A DNA stretch of 64,000 nucleotides from Brachyspira pilosicoli P43/6/78. Its GTDB lineage: Bacteria; Spirochaetota; Brachyspiria; Brachyspirales; Brachyspiraceae. Shown one piece after another: positions 18,094 through 27,688 of the stretch (its first letter is position 1; the number at the start of each line of letters is the position of its first letter). The translations under genes and the position numbers were made by a program. The notes beneath the pieces are model-generated. The model did not search any database and was not told where the DNA came from. It worked only from the letters and a program-made list of their open reading frames with translations. Location of the stretch: the NCBI RefSeq assembly GCF_000325665.1, contig NC_019908.1, forward strand, positions 1,178,001 through 1,242,000. The letters are read 5' to 3'.

Positions 18094-20055
18094 ATGTTTA
18101 AAAAATTAAATTTACAGGTAAAGATTAGTGCCGTTATCTTAATTCCATTTTTGCTGATGATTATTGTTTCCGGCGCTATAAATGTAAAATCTGTAAGCAC
18201 TATCACTAAAGATTTATCATATAAAGTTCTTGAACAAAGTTCTACAGGTGAAGCTACTATATTACAATTTTTCTTGAGAGAGGAATTATTATATACAACA
18301 GGTTTACAATATGATGTTGAAACATTATATAATGATGGTACTAGAACAAGAACAGTATACGAAAACATGATAAATAACTTTTTGGATAAAATGAATCCAA
18401 ATGTATGCGGAATGTCTATTACATTCTTACCAAATTATGTAGGAGATGACATAAATTACATAAATGACCCAAAATATTCTGCAGCAAATGGTCAATTTAG
18501 CTATTATGTTGCTAGAAGCGGAAATCAAAAAGAATCTAGAGGTTTTACATCTCAAGAATTAACAGAAGATTATATAACAAAACCATTATCAACAGGAAAA
18601 CCTTATATTACACCTATATATGAATATTTGTTGTTTGGAACTAAAAAAGAGCAAATATTTAGCTGGTGTGTACCTATTAGAAATAATGGAAATGTTATTG
18701 GGGTTATAACTACAGATATATTAGTTTCTTCTATTAATTCTTTAGTAGCAAATATACAGCCTTTTGAAGGTGCAGAAGCTTCTTTATTTGATAGCGACGG
18801 AAATATATTATATGATGCACAAGATACTAATAATGTAACTAAAAAATTATATGCAGCATATGATTATTATAAACAATATAATGTATTAGATGTAATTAAT
18901 AAAGGAACAGCAACAAACTTCTCTGCTTATAGTGAAAAATTAAAAAAGAATGTTACATATACATTTGTACCATTGGAACTTACATCAGGACAATATTGGG
19001 GATTAAAACTACTTGTTCCAAACAATGTTATATTTAGAGAAAGCAATAATATAAGAAATAGAATAATCATTATTTCATTAATTATAATGATTGTAGCATT
19101 TTTAATTACACCTCTTATAATAAAGAAAAAAGTAAGTAATGTTATTTATCTATTAGCACAAGATATGGTTAAACTATCAAATGGAGATATATCTTGGACT
19201 CCTCCAAAACAGTTTTTAGCGTTAACAGATGAATGGGGAATTATAGCTAACGGTATACAAACTACTTTAGATAATCTTAATAAAATAGTACATACTGTTA
19301 AAAACTCTGCTGACCATGTATCTACTGCGGCAAATGAAGTTTTAAGCGGTAACAATGACCTTGCAAGCAGAACAGAAATGCAGGCTTCAAGCTTGGAAGA
19401 GACTGCTTCTTCTATGAATGAAATAGCAAGCAATATAAATGAGTCTGCTGATGGAGTATTAAAAAGCTCTCAAATGGTTATGGAGGCTAAACAGTATATT
19501 AACAAAGTTGGAAATATAGTTAAAGAAAGTGTTATAAAAATGAATGACGTTAATGAAGCTAGCGGCAAAATCATGGATATAACTAAACTCATAGAAAATA
19601 TAGCTTTCCAAACAAATATACTTGCTTTGAATGCTTCTGTTGAGGCTGCACGTGCTGGTGAGCAAGGAAGAGGATTTGCTGTTGTTGCTAGTGAAGTAAG
19701 AAACTTAGCACAGAATGCTCAAGAATCTGTAAAAAATATTACTAATCTTATTAATGATAGTAATGATAAAGTTACTTTGGCTACTGAAAGTGTAAAAGAA
19801 TCTCAAAGTATATTTATAGAGTTAGAAGAGAAAATGGATAAAGCGGCAGATATTATGCAAAAAATAAATAATGCTTCACAAGAACAAAAAAGAGGCGTAG
19901 AACAAATAAACTTAGCTATTATGGAAATGGATAGCTCTGTACAAAAAAATGCTGCTTTAGTAGAAGAAGCTACTGCTGCTTCACAATCTCTATTAGATGA
20001 ATCTAAAGATTTAATAGATTCTATTGAATATTTCAAACTTAGAGAAGAAGAATAA
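18094..20055 (+). CDS. Methyl-accepting chemotaxis protein with a dCache-type sensor
   Basis: The 653-residue chemoreceptor has a first membrane helix at about residues 9-33. A ~270-residue extracytoplasmic double-Cache-like sensor follows ([14 protein letters not shown]..., GRSRGF-type segments). The second helix is at ~310-332, with a HAMP-like linker and a long coiled-coil signalling domain. The hairpin tip has the canonical [20 protein letters not shown] near residue 510. It passes ligand occupancy to CheA through CheW. GGAGAG upstream favours the ATG at 18094 over the TTG at 18082. A terminator follows directly. The ligand is unknown; amino acids are common for this sensor type. Confidence 0.92.
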   Translation: MFKKLNLQVKISAVILIPFLLMIIVSGAINVKSVSTITKDLSYKVLEQSSTGEATILQFFLREELLYTTGLQYDVETLYNDGTRTRTVYENMINNFLDKMNPNVCGMSITFLPNYVGDDINYINDPKYSAANGQFSYYVARSGNQKESRGFTSQELTEDYITKPLSTGKPYITPIYEYLLFGTKKEQIFSWCVPIRNNGNVIGVITTDILVSSINSLVANIQPFEGAEASLFDSDGNILYDAQDTNNVTKKLYAAYDYYKQYNVLDVINKGTATNFSAYSEKLKKNVTYTFVPLELTSGQYWGLKLLVPNNVIFRESNNIRNRIIIISLIIMIVAFLITPLIIKKKVSNVIYLLAQDMVKLSNGDISWTPPKQFLALTDEWGIIANGIQTTLDNLNKIVHTVKNSADHVSTAANEVLSGNNDLASRTEMQASSLEETASSMNEIASNINESADGVLKSSQMVMEAKQYINKVGNIVKESVIKMNDVNEASGKIMDITKLIENIAFQTNILALNASVEAARAGEQGRGFAVVASEVRNLAQNAQESVKNITNLINDSNDKVTLATESVKESQSIFIELEEKMDKAADIMQKINNASQEQKRGVEQINLAIMEMDSSVQKNAALVEEATAASQSLLDESKDLIDSIEYFKLREEE

Positions 20056-20071
20056 TTTATAAAAATAAATT

Positions 20072-20112
20072 AAAAAAGGGTATGTTTATAATATAAGCAT
20101 GCCCTTTTATTA
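20072..20112 (+). terminator. Terminator after the chemoreceptor gene
   Basis: AAAAGGGTATG (20074-20084) pairs with CATGCCCTTTT (20098-20108). Confidence 0.8.
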
Positions 20113-20122
20113 TATAAAAGTC

Positions 20123-20210
20123 TAACCGCACGGTAAAAAAAATTATAAAAACTTAGCTCTATTAAAATAATAATTTTATTAATATATAAAAATAAGCTTA
20201 ACGTGCGTTC
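20123..20210. repeat. ~87-bp intergenic element with CGCACG inverted ends, copy B
   Basis: The left end AACCGCACGGTAA (20124-20136) is identical to that of copy A. The right end is TTAACGTGCGTT (20198-20209). The interior is A/T. Its length agrees with copies at 1967 and 23472. Confidence 0.75.
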
Positions 20211-20316
20211 AAATTAATAATTTTAAAAATATTTTATTTAAAAAACAATGTTCAAAATTGATTTTTTTAAAATATGCTATAATATTTTTAATATATAATC
20301 ATATTAAGGATAAAAA

Positions 20317-20895
20317 ATGAACAATAAGATACCTCTGCTAATATTAATTGTAATAGCACTTATAATTTCATGCTCAAACAATAATACTAATCCAAACAAT
20401 AGCCAAGGAGTAAAAGAAAAAACAGAATTAGGCAATGTAGAAACTCCAACAGACAATGGCAGCGGTTCCGGTAATAATGGAAATACAGATAATAATAACC
20501 CAACAGACAATGGCAATAATTCAGGAAATAATACAGAAGAAAAGCCTCCTCTTCCTCCGCTAGATAACTATTTACATATGTATAGAGGTGTTGCTCAATA
20601 TTATGTAAAAACATTAGATGATGCTGTTGTAACTAAGGCATCAGATGAAAATATATATGTTGAAATATATGAAGATTATATAGTTGTATCTTCTGGGGCA
20701 ACTTTCTTTTTTGATACAATAGAAAGGCCATCTGAAAAAGAATATAAATCTACTGAATATTATAATGATGCTACATATAATTTATATTTAAAAATTAATG
20801 ATGATAATACTGCATATCTTAGATTAAGTATAAGAGATGCTCACTACTCATATCATTTTGATGCAGATAGTTTACCAGAATTTAAAAATAATTAA
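20317..20895 (+). CDS. Hypothetical lipoprotein with an Asn/Gly-rich linker
   Basis: The 192-residue protein has a lipoprotein signal ending IISC (Cys19), then a ~60-residue low-complexity linker rich in Asn, Gly and Thr (GSGSGNNGNTDNNNPTDNG). A compact C-terminal domain of ~115 residues begins at YLHMYRGVAQYY. The domain is not recognised. AAGGATAAA lies before the ATG and a terminator follows. It is presumably a small surface-exposed lipoprotein. Confidence 0.7.
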   Translation: MNNKIPLLILIVIALIISCSNNNTNPNNSQGVKEKTELGNVETPTDNGSGSGNNGNTDNNNPTDNGNNSGNNTEEKPPLPPLDNYLHMYRGVAQYYVKTLDDAVVTKASDENIYVEIYEDYIVVSSGATFFFDTIERPSEKEYKSTEYYNDATYNLYLKINDDNTAYLRLSIRDAHYSYHFDADSLPEFKNN

Positions 20896-20910
20896 TTTTA
20901 TTAATAAATA

Positions 20911-20952
20911 ATTAAAAAGAGGCTTTATATTTATTATAGAGTCTCTTTTTAA
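20911..20952 (+). terminator. Terminator after the lipoprotein gene
   Basis: AAAAAGAG (20914-20921) pairs with CTCTTTTT (20943-20950). Confidence 0.7.
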
Positions 20953-20965
20953 TTTATTTTATATA

Positions 20966-21074
20966 TACCCCTATACCCTACTTGAATTTTATTAAAAATA
21001 TATTATAATTATATTGTTAGACTATTGTAACATTTTATAAAAGATAGTAAAATTAATTACGTTTTATATAGGGG
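20966..21074 (+). promoter_or_regulatory. copA upstream region with CCCC/GGGG half-sites
   Basis: TACCCCTATACCCTA at 20966-20980 and TATAGGGG ending at 21074 are the only C/G-rich blocks before copA. C-rich and G-rich half-sites of this kind occur in CsoR-type copper operators, but here they are ~90 bases apart. No metalloregulator gene is in the window. Confidence 0.3.
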
Positions 21075-21083
21075 TTTATATAT

Positions 21084-23360
21084 ATGAAAATGACTTTAAA
21101 AATAGGCGGAATGCACTGTGCTGCTTGTTCAAGAGCAGTAGAGAGAGCATTAAAAAAAACTGACGGCATTGAAGAGGCCAATGTTAATATAGCTACTGAA
21201 AAAGCTGTATTTAACTATGATGAAAAAAAGCTTAAGTATGATGATATAGTTAATGTTGTAGTAAAAGCTGGGTATCAGGTTTTAGGTAAAGAGGAAGACC
21301 CTGCTGTTGTAAAAGCAAGAGAGATAAAAGAGCAGAAAATAAGACTTATAGTATCAGCAATATTTTCTATACCTTTGTTTTATATATCGATGGCACCAAT
21401 GGTAAGTTTTGTTAAGTTTCCAATACCTAGTTTTTTGGTGCATCACATTAATCCGCAAGTTTTTTCTATAGTAGCAATATTTTTATGTGTACCTGTTATG
21501 ATATCAGGTTATAAATTTTACACATTAGGTTTTCCTGCACTTTTTAGAGGTTCGCCTAATATGGATTCACTTGTAGCAATAGGAACAACTGCTGCATTTA
21601 GTTATAGTATTTACTCTACTGTTTTATCATTTATGGGACTTAATCCTCATGGAGATAATCTTTATTATGAATCAGCTGCTGTTATAATCACATTAGTACA
21701 GTTTGGTAAATATTTAGAGGCTAGAAGCAAAGGAAAAACTGGAGAAGCAATAAAAAAACTTATGGGGCTTCAGCCTAAAACTGCTACTATAATCCAAAAT
21801 GGAGAAGAAAAAGAGATAAAAATTTCAGATGTAAAAGTTGATGATATAGTATTAGTTCGTCCTGGAGAGAAGATTCCTGTTGACGGAGAAATAATAGAAG
21901 GATACAGCAGTGTTGATGAATCAATGCTTACAGGTGAGAGTATACCAGTTGAAAAAAGCGTTGGTGATAAAGTGGTTGGTGCTTCTATAAATAAAACAGG
22001 AAGTTTCAAATTCAAAGCTCAAAAAGTAGGAGCTGATACTGCATTAGCTCAGATTATAAAACTTGTAGAAGATGCTCAGGGTTCAAAAGCTCCAATAGCA
22101 CATATTGCCGATGTTGTTTCTTCATACTTTGTACCTGCTGTAATAACTATAGCTTTGATATCCGGTATAATTTGGTTTATAGCTCTTCACAATTTTGTAT
22201 TCTCTTTAACAGTATTTGTATCTGTACTTGTTATAGCTTGTCCTTGTGCTTTGGGGCTTGCTACACCTACTGCAATAATGGTTGGTACTGGAAAAGGTGC
22301 TGAACTTGGAATACTTTTTAAAAATGCTGAGGCTTTAGAGGTATCTCAAAAAATAAATGCTGTAATGTTTGACAAAACAGGTACTCTTACAGAAGGCAAA
22401 CCTTATGTTACAGATATTATTTCTGATGATAAAGATAAACTTCTTTTAATAGCGGCAAGTGCTGAAAATGGAAGCGAACACCCTTTAGGTGAGGCAATAG
22501 TGCGAGAAGCTAAAGAAAAAAATATAAAACTTCTTAGTATAGAAAATTTCAAAGCTATATCAGGTTTTGGTATAGAAACATATATTGATAATAAAAAAGT
22601 TTTAATGGGCAATGATAAACTAATAAATAAAGAAAATATCAATATAGAAAATTACAATTCATATATGGATAAACTTTCAAAAGAAGGTAAAACTCCTATG
22701 TATGTTGCCTATGATAATAAACTTTTAGGAATAATAGCAGTTGCTGATAAATTAAAAAAAGAAAGCATTGAGGCAATAAACAGACTTCATAAACTTGGAA
22801 TAAAAACTGCAATGATTACAGGAGATAATAAAAACACAGCTAATTCTGTAGCAAAAGAAGCTGGTATTGACATTGTATTTGCCGAAGTTCTTCCAGAAGA
22901 GAAATCTAATGAAGTAAAAAAACTTCAGGAACAAGGTTTTACTGTTGCTATGGTAGGTGACGGTATAAATGATGCCCCTGCCCTCACTCAGGCCAATGTT
23001 GGTATTGCTATTGGAAGCGGTACTGATGTTGCTATTGAAAGTGCTGATATAGTATTGGTAAAATCAAATACTAATGATGTTGTTACTGCCATAGAATTAA
23101 GCAAAGCTACTATGAGAGATATAAAACAAAATTTATTCTGGGCTTTTTGCTACAACGTAATAGGAATACCAATTGCTGCAGGAGTTTTGCATGTATTTAG
23201 AGAGCCTTTAATAGCTTCTTCTATAGGAGGATTTTTAACTGCTATTATGGGTAAGGATTTGCTTTTAAATCCTATATTTGCTGCTCTTGCTATGAGTTTA
23301 AGTTCTGTTTCTGTTGTTACTAATGCTTTGAGATTAAACTTTTTTAAACCTAGTAAATAA
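21084..23360 (+). CDS. copA: Copper-exporting P1B-type ATPase
   Basis: The 758-residue protein exports Cu+ using ATP. One N-terminal heavy-metal domain has GMHCAACS (CxxC). It is followed by about eight membrane helices, the TGES actuator loop ([12 protein letters not shown]), the CPC metal-site helix ([15 protein letters not shown]), DKTGTLTEG with the phosphorylated Asp, the SEHPLG box and [12 protein letters not shown]. All P-type motifs are complete. The start follows TAGGGG. No copZ or cop regulator is adjacent. Confidence 0.95.
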   Translation: MKMTLKIGGMHCAACSRAVERALKKTDGIEEANVNIATEKAVFNYDEKKLKYDDIVNVVVKAGYQVLGKEEDPAVVKAREIKEQKIRLIVSAIFSIPLFYISMAPMVSFVKFPIPSFLVHHINPQVFSIVAIFLCVPVMISGYKFYTLGFPALFRGSPNMDSLVAIGTTAAFSYSIYSTVLSFMGLNPHGDNLYYESAAVIITLVQFGKYLEARSKGKTGEAIKKLMGLQPKTATIIQNGEEKEIKISDVKVDDIVLVRPGEKIPVDGEIIEGYSSVDESMLTGESIPVEKSVGDKVVGASINKTGSFKFKAQKVGADTALAQIIKLVEDAQGSKAPIAHIADVVSSYFVPAVITIALISGIIWFIALHNFVFSLTVFVSVLVIACPCALGLATPTAIMVGTGKGAELGILFKNAEALEVSQKINAVMFDKTGTLTEGKPYVTDIISDDKDKLLLIAASAENGSEHPLGEAIVREAKEKNIKLLSIENFKAISGFGIETYIDNKKVLMGNDKLINKENINIENYNSYMDKLSKEGKTPMYVAYDNKLLGIIAVADKLKKESIEAINRLHKLGIKTAMITGDNKNTANSVAKEAGIDIVFAEVLPEEKSNEVKKLQEQGFTVAMVGDGINDAPALTQANVGIAIGSGTDVAIESADIVLVKSNTNDVVTAIELSKATMRDIKQNLFWAFCYNVIGIPIAAGVLHVFREPLIASSIGGFLTAIMGKDLLLNPIFAALAMSLSSVSVVTNALRLNFFKPSK

Positions 23361-23899
23361 CTTTATTTTTTAATATACTTAGTTTTTTATTCATACTTTA
23401 CTCCATTAATCCATGTGAATTTAATTTGATAATTTACATGGATTATTTTTTTTATATTTTTTATATTGTTCAACGCACGCAGTGTGAAATTAATAAATAA
23501 TAATAAATTATTATTCAAATTTTTATAAAAAATAAAATTTTATTTACCGTGCGTTAATAGATATGCAAATTTAATTAATATTGGGGCGGGTGCTATAATT
23601 TATCATTTAGCAGTAAAATAAATTAAAATAATAATTCTAAATTAAGCATCAAACATAAAAGGGCGGGCATGTAAATGAAATTTATTTTTTATCTATATCA
23701 AAATAAATAAAATATATTCATCATAAATTAATACAACAATCATAATTTTTTATACAAAATTTATTAAAAAAACAAATTATAAGAAACTTTTAATCATTCA
23801 ATTCGTCTAATAAAGTAAATAGCATGCTATATTATCTCAATAAAAAATTACTTTGTAACTTACAAATTAACTAATTTTGTAACAGGAGGTAAATTATAG
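23361..23899. other. 539-base intergenic region with repeats and no gene
   Basis: It holds ~87-bp element copy C and two GGGCGGG motifs (23583 and 23661), each followed by an A/T-rich stretch. CCATGTGAATTT and its near-complement around 23412-23446 may form the copA terminator. No open reading frame of substance is seen. Confidence 0.5.
23472..23556. repeat. ~87-bp intergenic element with CGCACG inverted ends, copy C (inverted)
   Basis: The left end is AACGCACGCAGTGTG. The right end is TTACCGTGCGTTAA (23544-23557), the reverse complement of the left ends of copies A and B, so this copy lies in the opposite orientation. Confidence 0.75.
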
Positions 23900-24553
23900 A
23901 TGAAAAATATAATAAAAATATTTATAGATATAATAATGACCATTCTCTTTTTCATTTTATTAGCATATAATCTAACAGGCCGTACAATACATGAATATTT
24001 AGGTTTTTTAATTTTTGCATTCTTTATAGTTCATCATATACTAAACTTTAATTGGTGCAAAAATCTATTTAAAGGAAAATATAATTTAACTAGAACATTT
24101 AATACATTTATAAATGTTATGCTTTTTATATGTATGCTTGGATTAATTATAACTGGTATATTATTTAATAAAGATTTAGTAGAATTTTTTAATCTTAGCA
24201 GCATCAAAGTAATTAATAAAAAACTACATGTAATTTGCAGCTACTGGGGATTTATATTCATGTCAGCACATTTAGGAATGCATTGGGGTATATTTATAAA
24301 TATGAGTAAAAAATTTATAAATATAAAAAAACCAATATGCATAACAATCGCTTTATTAATAGCTATATATGGAATAGTTTCATTCATAAAAAGAGATTTA
24401 CACAATGTAATATTTTTAATTACAAAGCTTAATAATTATGATGAGCCTGCTGCATTTTTCTTTATGGACCATATTGCTATAATGGGGCTATTTATATTTA
24501 TTACTTATTATTTATGCAGATTAAGCACTAAATTAAATAAGGTTAATCAATAA
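23900..24553 (+). CDS. DUF4405-type four-to-six-helix membrane protein, cytochrome-b-like
   Basis: The 217-residue membrane protein has helices at about 8-26, 31-49, 68-90, 110-130, 148-165 and 188-207. Paired histidines lie inside helices (HEYLGF and VHHILNF early; KLHVICSYWGF and HLGMHWG later) as in DUF4405 proteins thought to bind b-type haem and to serve extracellular flavin electron transfer. Haem binding here is inferred from the His positions. A strong AGGAGG precedes the ATG at 23900. No partner flavoprotein gene is next to it. Confidence 0.75.
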   Translation: MKNIIKIFIDIIMTILFFILLAYNLTGRTIHEYLGFLIFAFFIVHHILNFNWCKNLFKGKYNLTRTFNTFINVMLFICMLGLIITGILFNKDLVEFFNLSSIKVINKKLHVICSYWGFIFMSAHLGMHWGIFINMSKKFINIKKPICITIALLIAIYGIVSFIKRDLHNVIFLITKLNNYDEPAAFFFMDHIAIMGLFIFITYYLCRLSTKLNKVNQ

Positions 24554-24701
24554 AAGATTATAAAATTGTGTTAAATGGGTTTATAAATAATTTAATAGCT
24601 TATATAAAAAATAGAATGATTTTTAAAAATAGTTAATTATAAAAATATACATATTTAGAGATTTACTTTTTTTAAAAAACCAAATAAATCATACTACTCC
24701 G

Positions 24702-24733
24702 TACCATAGTGATAAAATTTTATCTCTATGGTA
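24702..24733. repeat. 32-bp near-perfect palindrome
   Basis: The arms TACCATAGTGATAAAA and TTTTATCTCTATGGTA are complementary except for one pair, with no loop. It lies about 150 bases after the DUF4405 gene. It could be a factor-independent terminator (A/T-rich TTATTATTAT follows) or a dimeric protein site. Confidence 0.7.
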
Positions 24734-24800
24734 TTATTATATTCATAAATACATATAGCTTTTAATAATACATACTACAATATCATCAAAACATATTTTA

Positions 24801-24829
24801 TTGACTTTTTAATAAAAACATAATAAAAT
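24801..24829 (+). promoter_or_regulatory. Likely cheW promoter
   Basis: TTGACT (24801-24806), a 17-base spacer and TAAAAT (24824-24829) lie about 90 bases before the cheW start. Confidence 0.4.
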
Positions 24830-24919
24830 ATGCCACTAATGATTAAAACAATATTTATTAATTTTGCAAATATATTTCCGATAATCTAATAACTGCAAAA
24901 ATATATGGAGGCATTATAT

Positions 24920-25429
24920 ATGGCTGAAATAGAACAACAACCTATTGAAAATAACGAAAATAAGGTTGATGTAGAAAATAGTATTAACCTAGTTACTTTT
25001 AGATTGGGTCATAATGAATATGCTATAGACATTATGCAGGCTAAAGAAATTATTAAAATGGAAAAAATTACATTAATACCTAATGCCCCAGATTATGTTG
25101 AGGGAGTTATTAACCTTAGGGGAAATATTATTCCAATAGTTGATCTTAAAAAAAGATTTAATTTAGAAGAAAATGACGGTGAAAAAAATACTGGTATTAT
25201 TATAGTAAAAATAGATGATGTAGATATGGGTATTATTATAGATGCTATTTCTAAGGTAGTATCTATTGCCACTTCTAACATACAGCCTCCTCCTCCTATG
25301 TTGTCAGGAATAGGTCAAAAATACATTAAAGGTGTTGCTAAACTAGAAGACAAACTATTGGTTGTTCTTGACTTGGAAAAATTAATAGTCGGCGATGATG
25401 ATGAGACTGAAGAAAATATAGAAGCTTAA
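24920..25429 (+). CDS. cheW: Chemotaxis coupling protein CheW
   Basis: CheW links chemoreceptors to the kinase CheA. The 169-residue protein has an N-terminal acidic extension, then the CheW fold: LVTFRLGHNEYAIDI, the conserved VEGVINLRGNIIPIVDL at about residues 58-74, and KYIKGVAKLEDKLLVVLDL near 140. The C-terminus is acidic. GGAGG ahead of ATGGCTG sets the start at 24920, not 24905. It overlaps the convergent cyclo-ligase gene by 4 bases. Two chemoreceptor genes lie elsewhere in the window. Confidence 0.95.
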   Translation: MAEIEQQPIENNENKVDVENSINLVTFRLGHNEYAIDIMQAKEIIKMEKITLIPNAPDYVEGVINLRGNIIPIVDLKKRFNLEENDGEKNTGIIIVKIDDVDMGIIIDAISKVVSIATSNIQPPPPMLSGIGQKYIKGVAKLEDKLLVVLDLEKLIVGDDDETEENIEA

Positions 25430-26007
25430 AATATTGCTGTTATTACTTTATTTTCACTTATTATAATATCTAATATTTCATCATTATCATCTTTAGGTAA
25501 TATTGGAAGTATTTGATAATCATACGAAAGCCCTATTCTTAAAGCATTTTTATTCTCTTTTAGAATATTATCATAATACCCTCTTCCAAAGCCTAGTCTG
25601 TTGCAATTTTCATCAAAAGCTAAAGCTGGTATTATAAACATTGTTACATTTTCTACATTACAATCTTTACAATGTGCAAATGGCTCACCATTACCAAACT
25701 TTGTATTAAAATTAATATCCTTGCTATAATCTTCTATATATTTTAATGTCATATTATGGTCATCTATTATATATGGAGCAGATACTTTAATATTTTTATT
25801 TAATAGTTTTTCAATGATATTTTTGGTAGGAACTTCATTAGCAAAACTTATATACAAACAAACTTCTCTAAATTTATTTATATCTACTATATTAAAAAAT
25901 TTATTTGTAATAGCTAAAGCCCTACTCTCTATAAAACTGCTGTCTAACTTACTTCGTATAAGCTTTAATGATTTTCTTAAAATTTGTTTCTCTTCTTTTA
26001 TAAGCAC
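25426..26007 (-). CDS. 5-formyltetrahydrofolate cyclo-ligase
   Basis: This enzyme converts 5-formyl-THF to 5,10-methenyl-THF with ATP. The 193-residue protein has an N-terminal basic segment (KEEKQILRKSLKLIRSKL), an ATP/folate region and the signature RLGFGRGYYDNIL near residue 138. Length is normal for the family. It follows the PilZ gene by 11 bases on the same strand, so the two are probably cotranscribed despite unrelated roles. Its end overlaps the end of cheW by 4 bases. Confidence 0.92.
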   Translation of the reverse strand: MLIKEEKQILRKSLKLIRSKLDSSFIESRALAITNKFFNIVDINKFREVCLYISFANEVPTKNIIEKLLNKNIKVSAPYIIDDHNMTLKYIEDYSKDINFNTKFGNGEPFAHCKDCNVENVTMFIIPALAFDENCNRLGFGRGYYDNILKENKNALRIGLSYDYQILPILPKDDNDEILDIIISENKVITAIF

Positions 26008-26018
26008 TTTAATTTTTA

Positions 26019-26762
26019 TTATGATGAGAAGTTTTCATCTTCATATTCTATCAATATTTCTTGTAATAATTTATCTCTTATAATCTGGTCAATAATCTTT
26101 TGAGAAGCAACACCTATATCAATAAATTGTACAGCAAAACCTTTAGGGAAATTTGGTCTTTCTGTGCCGTTATTAATGAAAACAACTTTAGCTTCAGTGA
26201 ATAATTTAAAATCCTTAAAAGAAATAGTAAGACCTAACATATCACCCTTATTTGGAATATTAATATCAGAACGAATATAAGCACCATTACCGCTAATAGA
26301 CAGAATATTTCTCTCCATAGTGCCGCGCATTTTATCTTTATATGACACAATAACATTTAAAGGCCAATTTACTCTAGAATATTGTCTTCTCTGAGAACTA
26401 TCATTATTATTAACATGCTGCAAAAGAACATTATTAACATGGCTCATTTCAGATTTCTTATTAAAAATTATAGCATAAGGATATTTATTATTATCAAAAT
26501 CATCTTCCGCTTCTATAATAACTAATTTTATTTGCGGATTAATATCTTTGATTTTATCAGCAAAAAAACTAATACTATTTTCATCTTTTTCATTATATCT
26601 AATCATATAAAAATAAATATCTATATTATTTTTGATAATATATGACATAGATGAATGAGTATCTTTAAAAGTGCTTATATCAAAAGATTCTGAAAGCCCA
26701 TTTTTATATTTATCTACAATATTAGAGTCGCTTTCTATTAATACAGCCTTTACTTTATCCAT
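26019..26762 (-). CDS. PilZ-domain protein with a receiver-like N-terminus
   Basis: The 247-residue protein has a ~115-residue N-terminus patterned like a response-regulator receiver (KAVLIESDS at the start; IDIYFYMIRY where the phospho-Asp strand would be, without a clear Asp). A C-terminal PilZ domain follows (about 123-240). The c-di-GMP motif RxxxR is present as RRQYSR (R-Q-Y-S-R). The second motif, usually D/N-x-S-x-x-G, reads SISGNG, so its first residue is Ser. It therefore probably binds c-di-GMP but perhaps weakly, and may adjust motility. It lies upstream of the cyclo-ligase gene and near cheW. Confidence 0.8.
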   Translation of the reverse strand: MDKVKAVLIESDSNIVDKYKNGLSESFDISTFKDTHSSMSYIIKNNIDIYFYMIRYNEKDENSISFFADKIKDINPQIKLVIIEAEDDFDNNKYPYAIIFNKKSEMSHVNNVLLQHVNNNDSSQRRQYSRVNWPLNVIVSYKDKMRGTMERNILSISGNGAYIRSDINIPNKGDMLGLTISFKDFKLFTEAKVVFINNGTERPNFPKGFAVQFIDIGVASQKIIDQIIRDKLLQEILIEYEDENFSS

Positions 26763-26940
26763 TCCTTGCTCCTTATATACAATTAAATTAACTATAACAT
26801 ATTTAAATAATTATACAATACTATTATAGTAAAATATTTTTTCTATTTCAAATAAATGACTATTATAATTTTTTATAATTATGTTATAATAATTTTATAT
26901 ACTCTATAAATACTATTTTTTAAGGAGAATACAACAAAAT

Positions 26941-27351
26941 ATGCCGCATATTAACAAAACTGAAATAAGAATCATATATGCTGATACCGACCAAATGGGA
27001 ATAGTTTATCATGCTAATTATCTTAAGTTTTTTGAAATAGGAAGAACAGAGCTTTTAAGAGAATTAGGAATTTCATATAAAGAAATGGAAGCTTATGGAA
27101 TATATTTGCCTGTAAAAGAAGTTTTTGTAGATTATAAAATATCAATAAAATATGATGATTTAATAGTTGTTCATACATCTGTAGATAAATTAAAAAACGT
27201 TTCATTAAAACTAAAATATGAAATTAGAAATAAAAATAACCCTGATATACTACACACTACTGGCTACACACTTCATCCTTTCATAAACAAAAACGGAGAT
27301 ATAGTTAAACCTGATGATTATTTATATAATATAATGGCTAAAGGAAAATAA
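26941..27351 (+). CDS. YbgC-like acyl-CoA thioesterase (hot-dog fold)
   Basis: The 136-residue 4HBT-superfamily enzyme shows the motif YADTDQMGIVYHANYLKFFE, with the catalytic Asp of D-x-M-G-x-V-(Y/H)-H. The rest follows the YbgC pattern (GRTELLREL, VKEVFVDYKISIKYDD). In other bacteria these hydrolyse short acyl-CoAs and associate with the Tol-Pal system, but no tol gene is nearby. A TAAGGAG lies 13 bases upstream. It leads a short run with a small membrane protein and an atpC-like gene. Confidence 0.88.
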   Translation: MPHINKTEIRIIYADTDQMGIVYHANYLKFFEIGRTELLRELGISYKEMEAYGIYLPVKEVFVDYKISIKYDDLIVVHTSVDKLKNVSLKLKYEIRNKNNPDILHTTGYTLHPFINKNGDIVKPDDYLYNIMAKGK

Positions 27352-27368
27352 AAAGGATAATAAAAAAT

Positions 27369-27677
27369 ATGATGAAATGGATTAATATAGTACTTACTGT
27401 TTTATCTTCTGCCAATATGGTCGGCGATATTATAAAAGGAACTAGCTTAGAAAATAAAGCCAAAAATATGTATAAAAGGCTAGATGAAACTGAAAAACTT
27501 ATGCTTGAAAGAGTTGATGCCAAAATGAATGGATATATAGATTATTTCAGCAAAGAGATTAATTCATTAAAAATTGTTATAAAATTTCTACTTATAGTAT
27601 CTTTTATATTTTTTATTTTGTTTATACTATCATTGATATTTTTTATTATTGTTTTAAAATATAAAAAAATAATTTAG
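27369..27677 (+). CDS. Small hypothetical membrane protein
   Basis: The 102-residue protein is not recognised. It has a weakly hydrophobic start, an amphipathic charged middle (KNMYKRLDETEKLMLERVDAK, probably helical or coiled coil) and a strong C-terminal membrane helix (about residues 70-97) ending in a Lys tail. AAGGATAAT precedes the ATG. It lies 17 bases after the thioesterase gene and 11 bases before the atpC-like gene, so the three form a likely operon. Confidence 0.65.
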   Translation: MMKWINIVLTVLSSANMVGDIIKGTSLENKAKNMYKRLDETEKLMLERVDAKMNGYIDYFSKEINSLKIVIKFLLIVSFIFFILFILSLIFFIIVLKYKKII

Positions 27678-27688
27678 AGTTTAGAATT

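Larger units (their letters stand above)
24554..24919. other. 366-base intergenic region with a 32-bp palindrome and the cheW promoter
   Basis: No gene is visible. Contents are the near-perfect palindrome at 24702-24733 and the promoter at 24801-24829, both listed separately. Confidence 0.5.

Noticed and set aside
23361-23899. A tRNA or small structured RNA in the 539-base gap.
   Set aside because: No cloverleaf or TTCGA-type loop is visible, and the GC-rich pieces are too short.
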